Of a stretch of DNA of 64,000 nt, positions 60,701-64,000 are shown piece after piece (position 1 is the first letter of the stretch; every line of letters begins with the position of its first letter). The position numbers and the translations under genes were made by a program. The DNA comes from PALSA-607 sp963825425 (GTDB taxonomy: Bacteria; Actinomycetota; Actinomycetes; Acidothermales; Acidothermaceae), in contig CAWGTF010000010.1 in NCBI GenBank assembly GCA_963825425.1, forward strand, positions 248,001 to 312,000, in the 5' to 3' direction. Below the pieces are notes generated by a model. It did not search any database and was not told the origin of the DNA. It saw only the letters and a list, made by a program, of their open reading frames with translations.

Positions 60701-63700
60701 GCGACGTCGTCGACGATGTCGAGAGCCATCGCCCGCCGTTGAGCTGGTACTGGTATGCCGTGATCGGTGCGTCTCCGTCGGTACCGGCGTGAAGTCGAGC
60801 GAGAGAAACGAGTCGCCCGACGTGAGCGAGTTCAGGGTCGGTGCGCCAGGTCGTTCGAATGGCGTCACAGCGACAACGGGCGTCGACGCGATGCCTGACC
60901 CAGCCGCGTTCTGCGCGATGACCGACACGTAGTAGACGATGCCGTCGCTCAGGCCGCCGATGGAGCACGACGTTGTCGAGGTCGTGCAGGTCCCGACAGG
61001 CGTTGGCGAGCCCGGCGTCGCGAACGCGCTCGCGATGTAGGTCGTGACGGGCGATCCACCGGTATTGCCAGGCGGCGTCCACGACACGTCGGCACTGCCG
61101 GTGTCGGACACGGCGGAGATGGACGTCGGGGGGTCGGGCACCGTCAATGGTGTTGCGGTCGCGGGAATCGATCCGGTGCCGACGCCGATCGCGTTGTCGG
61201 CGCGAACGTCGACGCTGTACGAGGTTCCGTTGGCCAACGCACCGATCACGAAGGGACTCGAGAGCGTGCCTGCGTCGACCCAGCCGCTGCCGTTGAGCTG
61301 GTATTCGACGGCCGAGATCGGCGAGCCACCGTTGTCAGCCACCGTGAACGTCACCTGGATCGCTTGGTTCTGGGCAACGAGCACGACCGACGGCGCGATC
61401 GGAGTCGTGCTCGGTCCGACGCCGGTGGTTCCTGAGGGTGCGCTCGCCCCTGCCGCGTTTACTGCGCGCACGGCGACCGGATAGCTGGTGCCGTTGGCGA
61501 TCGCGGTGACGCCATCTGTCGACAGCGCGGTGATAACCAGCGGACTGGTTGTTTGGGACGCCGTAGACCAGGTGGTGCCGCTGTCGGTGCTGTACTGCCA
61601 GCTCGTGATCGCCGACCCTCCGTTGCTCGCGTCAGCGACGGCGACGGTCAGCGATCTGGTCGCCGCGCGCAACGCCGGTGATCGTCGGCTGCGCAGGCGT
61701 AGTGCGTGGTGTGCCGGTCATCGGGCCTGACGCGGGCCGCAGCCTGACTGCGTTGCGTGCACGCACGGTGACGTCGTACGGCGTTCCGTTGGTCAGGCCG
61801 GTGATGAGGAAGCTGGTTCCCGAGCGTGCCGGTGTCCACCCAGCCGATGAGCCGAGCTGGTACTCGTAGCTGGTGATCGCCGCGCCGCCGTTGGACGCAG
61901 GCGTGAATCACGACGGCAAGTGACGACGGACCCGGGGTCACGCTGGCGATGCCGGGCGCTGAGGGAGTGGTCTGCGCGATCCCGGTGGCGACGGCCGACG
62001 CTGTGCCGGCACCGATCGTGTTGATCGCTCGCAGCTCGACGAAGTAGGTTGTGCCGTTGACGAGCGGCGTCGTGCCGTCGACCGAGAGCGTCGAGATGAC
62101 GATCGGGCTGACTCGTCGTCCCCGCCGATCGCCACGTCGCGCCGGCGTCGGTCGAGTAGTCGTAGCCGGTGATCGCCGATCCACCGTCGGACGTCGGCGG
62201 GGTGAACGCAGCCGACAGCTGGAGGTTCGAACCGGCGACGGTGTTGCCGACAATGCCGGCGCGCCTGGCACGGTGGCCGGCGTCGCGCTTGCGGAGCAGT
62301 CGCCGCTCCAGTCACCGACAGCGTTGATCGCACGCACGCTCACCTGATACGTCGTGCCGTTGGTCAGTGCCGTAACCACGATCGGGCTCGCCGACGATGC
62401 TGCGGTGGTCCATGGACCGGCCGCGCGAGCTGGTACTGGTAGCTGGTGATGGTCGAACCGCCGGTGGCACCCGCCGTGAAGGGGATCGACAACGTCGTGT
62501 CGCCCGATCGCGATCGAGCCGACGATGGGTGCTGCCGGGTACACCGGGTGTCGTCACACTGGCGCCTGCCGAGGCCGCGCCGCCGCCGCTCGCGGTCACG
62601 GCACGGATCGCGATCAGGTACGTCGTGGCATCCGCCAGGCCGCTGATGGTGAGCGGGCTCACGGTGGATCCCGCCGACGTCCACGTACCGCTGTTGTTCA
62701 GCTCGTACTCGTAGTCGGTGATCGTGCCGCCACCGGAGTAGCCGGGCGTGAACGAGACGATCGCGGTGCCCACGCCGGTCGAGGTTGACGAGATGCTCGG
62801 TGCACCGGGCAGCGCTTCAGGTGTGCCGGCGGCCACGTGCTGACGCGGCACCTTCGCCGACGGCGCTGTTGGCGCGGATCTGCACCGAGTACGACGTGCC
62901 GTTCGTCAGACCGGCAGATCAGCAGCGGCGACGTCGTGGCAAGCGCGGTGACCCAGCTGCCGGCGCCGTTCAGCTGGTACTCGTAGGTGGTCGGGGCGCT
63001 GCCCGACGCGGGCGCGGTGAACGCCAAGGACAGCGCACCGTCCTGCGCGTCACGGAGGTAATGCGTCGGGCGGTCGGGACGCCCACGGCGTCACCGGACT
63101 CGACGGCGCCGATGCCGCAGCCCTGGCCGGCAGTGTTGACGGCGGAGACCTGGAACACGTACGCCGTGTCGTCGGACGAGACCGGTCACCGTTGTCGACG
63201 TTGCCGTCGAGACGCCGTCGACGAAGGTGGTCCAGCTGGTCGGGCTCGAGGCGAGCGCGTACTGCGACGACGTAGTCGCTGATTGCTGACTCGCCGACCG
63301 CGGCCGGGGGCGTCCAGCTCGACCGCGACGGTGCTGTCGCCGGCGACGCCGCTGACCGCGGTCGGCGCGCCGGGAGCGCCGGTCGCGTAGGAGATCACCA
63401 CGCTGCCGTCGGCGGAGTCGTCGGGGTAGTACTGGTAGCTGGCGCTCAGTCCGCCGAATGCCGCCGGTCGAGTTCTGGCCGGGGTAGCCGCCGTAGCCGT
63501 ACCACTCGTTCGACGTGCCGGATCCGAACTGGACGTCGCCCTGCGCGCCGCCGACGACACCGCCGCCGCCTGCACCGCCGCCGCCGCCGTCACAGCTGCC
63601 TGTGGTGGCGTCGCAGATCTGGCCGACAGTGATGCCGTCCTGTCCGACCGAGGCGTGATGTCGGTGCGACGCCGTGAACGTCGAGTAGGGCAGTCGGCCG

Positions 63701-64000
63701 ACCGTCGGCGCGAACTGACCGCTGCCGCCCGCGCCGCCCGCTCCGCCGGCGACGATCGCGTCGCCGCCCGACGGTCACGACGGTGGCTCCACCGCCGCCG
63801 CCGCCGTCGCCCGGAGTCGCCCTGCCAGCCGGCGACGCCGCCGTTACCGCCGTTGTAGCCGAGCGGATTCGAACCGCCGGCGGCCGCGCCGACGGTGTAG
63901 TTCGCTGGGGTCTGTTGCCCGGTGCCCTGGCTCGTGCCGGTCGCGCCGCCCTGACCGACGGCGATCGTCAGGACCTGGCCAGGCGTCACCGGGATAGTGC
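57736..64000 (-). CDS. Giant Fn3-repeat surface protein with CWB2 cell-wall-binding repeats (partial, frameshifted)
   Basis: At least 2,000 residues, with the N-terminus beyond the window. The visible order is a Gly-rich segment ('VGAAAGGSNPLGYNGGNGGV'), about nine diverged fibronectin type III-like units, and seven more regular Fn3 units of about 91 residues ('PPADNGGSAVTGYLITPSSG', 'GLTNGTAYTFQVAAITAAGT'). Three C-terminal CWB2 repeats of about 95 residues follow ('ADRFATAVATSVVEFPTTGS', 'GGADRFGTALAVAAALGNPG', 'GADRYATAVAAAGLFSSPST'). Frameshifts are frequent (near 58330, 58635, 60710, 61660, 62100-63450), all consistent with single insertions. The protein is probably secreted and bound to the cell wall, perhaps for adhesion or polymer binding. 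It is convergent with the BTAD gene. Confidence 0.82.
58640..60600 (-). repeat. Seven Fn3-coding units, about 273 bp each
   Basis: Adjacent units of the giant gene share long identical words at DNA level, such as the stretch coding 'VTVGNVTTYT' and 'LTNGTGYTF'. Five of them have a near-constant length of about 91 codons. The similarity makes the locus prone to recombination and to assembly error. Confidence 0.7.

Overview
The window is high-GC DNA from an actinobacterium. Evidence for this: RbpA, InhA-type enoyl reductase, OpcA, a SufR-led SUF operon, many GTG starts, many ATGA/GTGA gene overlaps, and a dozen genes with a TANNNT hexamer 6-8 nt before the start codon and no Shine-Dalgarno. The gene order follows the Mycobacterium tuberculosis Rv1440-Rv1488 backbone as I recall it (secG, pgl-opcA-zwf-tal-tkt, ctaB, ctaA, sufR-B-D-C-S-U-T, ABC-F, small HTH, crotonase, AcnR-like TetR, fabG-inhA, NfeD-band 7). 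Several blocks differ from it, so this is a relative rather than a Mycobacterium. I cannot name the genus.

Layout. 0-1.2 kb: end of an oligopeptide ABC transporter. 1.2-1.9 kb: secG and rbpA. 1.9-10.4 kb (minus): the glycolysis/pentose-phosphate operon tkt-tal-pgi-zwf-opcA-pgl. 10.7-11.6 kb: ctaB. 11.6-16.6 kb (minus): a xylose-type sugar ABC operon (binding protein, ATPase, permease) ending in a ROK regulator, placed between the heme genes ctaB and ctaA. 17.9-24.5 kb: the complete SUF Fe-S assembly operon with a Rieske ferredoxin gene. 24.5-35.5 kb: ABC-F, HTH, crotonase, ABC exporter, TetR, lipoprotein, nadA-DUF3099, dodecin, tldD-pmbA, a STAS protein. 35.8-37.3 kb: fabG-inhA. 37.3-49.9 kb: CDF transporter, PPK2, SerB, ABC ATPase, NfeD-band 7, lytic transglycosylase, TauE, SpoU methyltransferase, GGDEF protein, rhomboid. 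49.9-54.6 kb (minus): a compact operon joining an RsbU/RsbW/RsbV-type partner switch to an unknown protein and an FAD oxidoreductase. 54.9-57.7 kb: a BTAD/AAA/TPR regulator. 57.7-64 kb (minus, running off the end): a very large secreted Fn3-repeat protein with C-terminal cell-wall-binding (CWB2) repeats.

Two features cut across the window. First, about sixteen genes are broken by frameshifts, and every one I could resolve is a single extra base (+1). About 25 were placed outside the giant gene, and gene lengths minus the inferred insertions all become multiples of three. This looks like insertion-type sequencing error, and affected genes are annotated at full length with the break positions. 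Second, short tandem duplications of 17-24 bp sit at gene junctions, several copying a stop codon (opcA/pgl, tkt, ctaB, FAD oxidoreductase), alongside longer arrays at 34.9 kb and inside the GGDEF gene.

No rRNA, tRNA, CRISPR array, insertion sequence or prophage was found.
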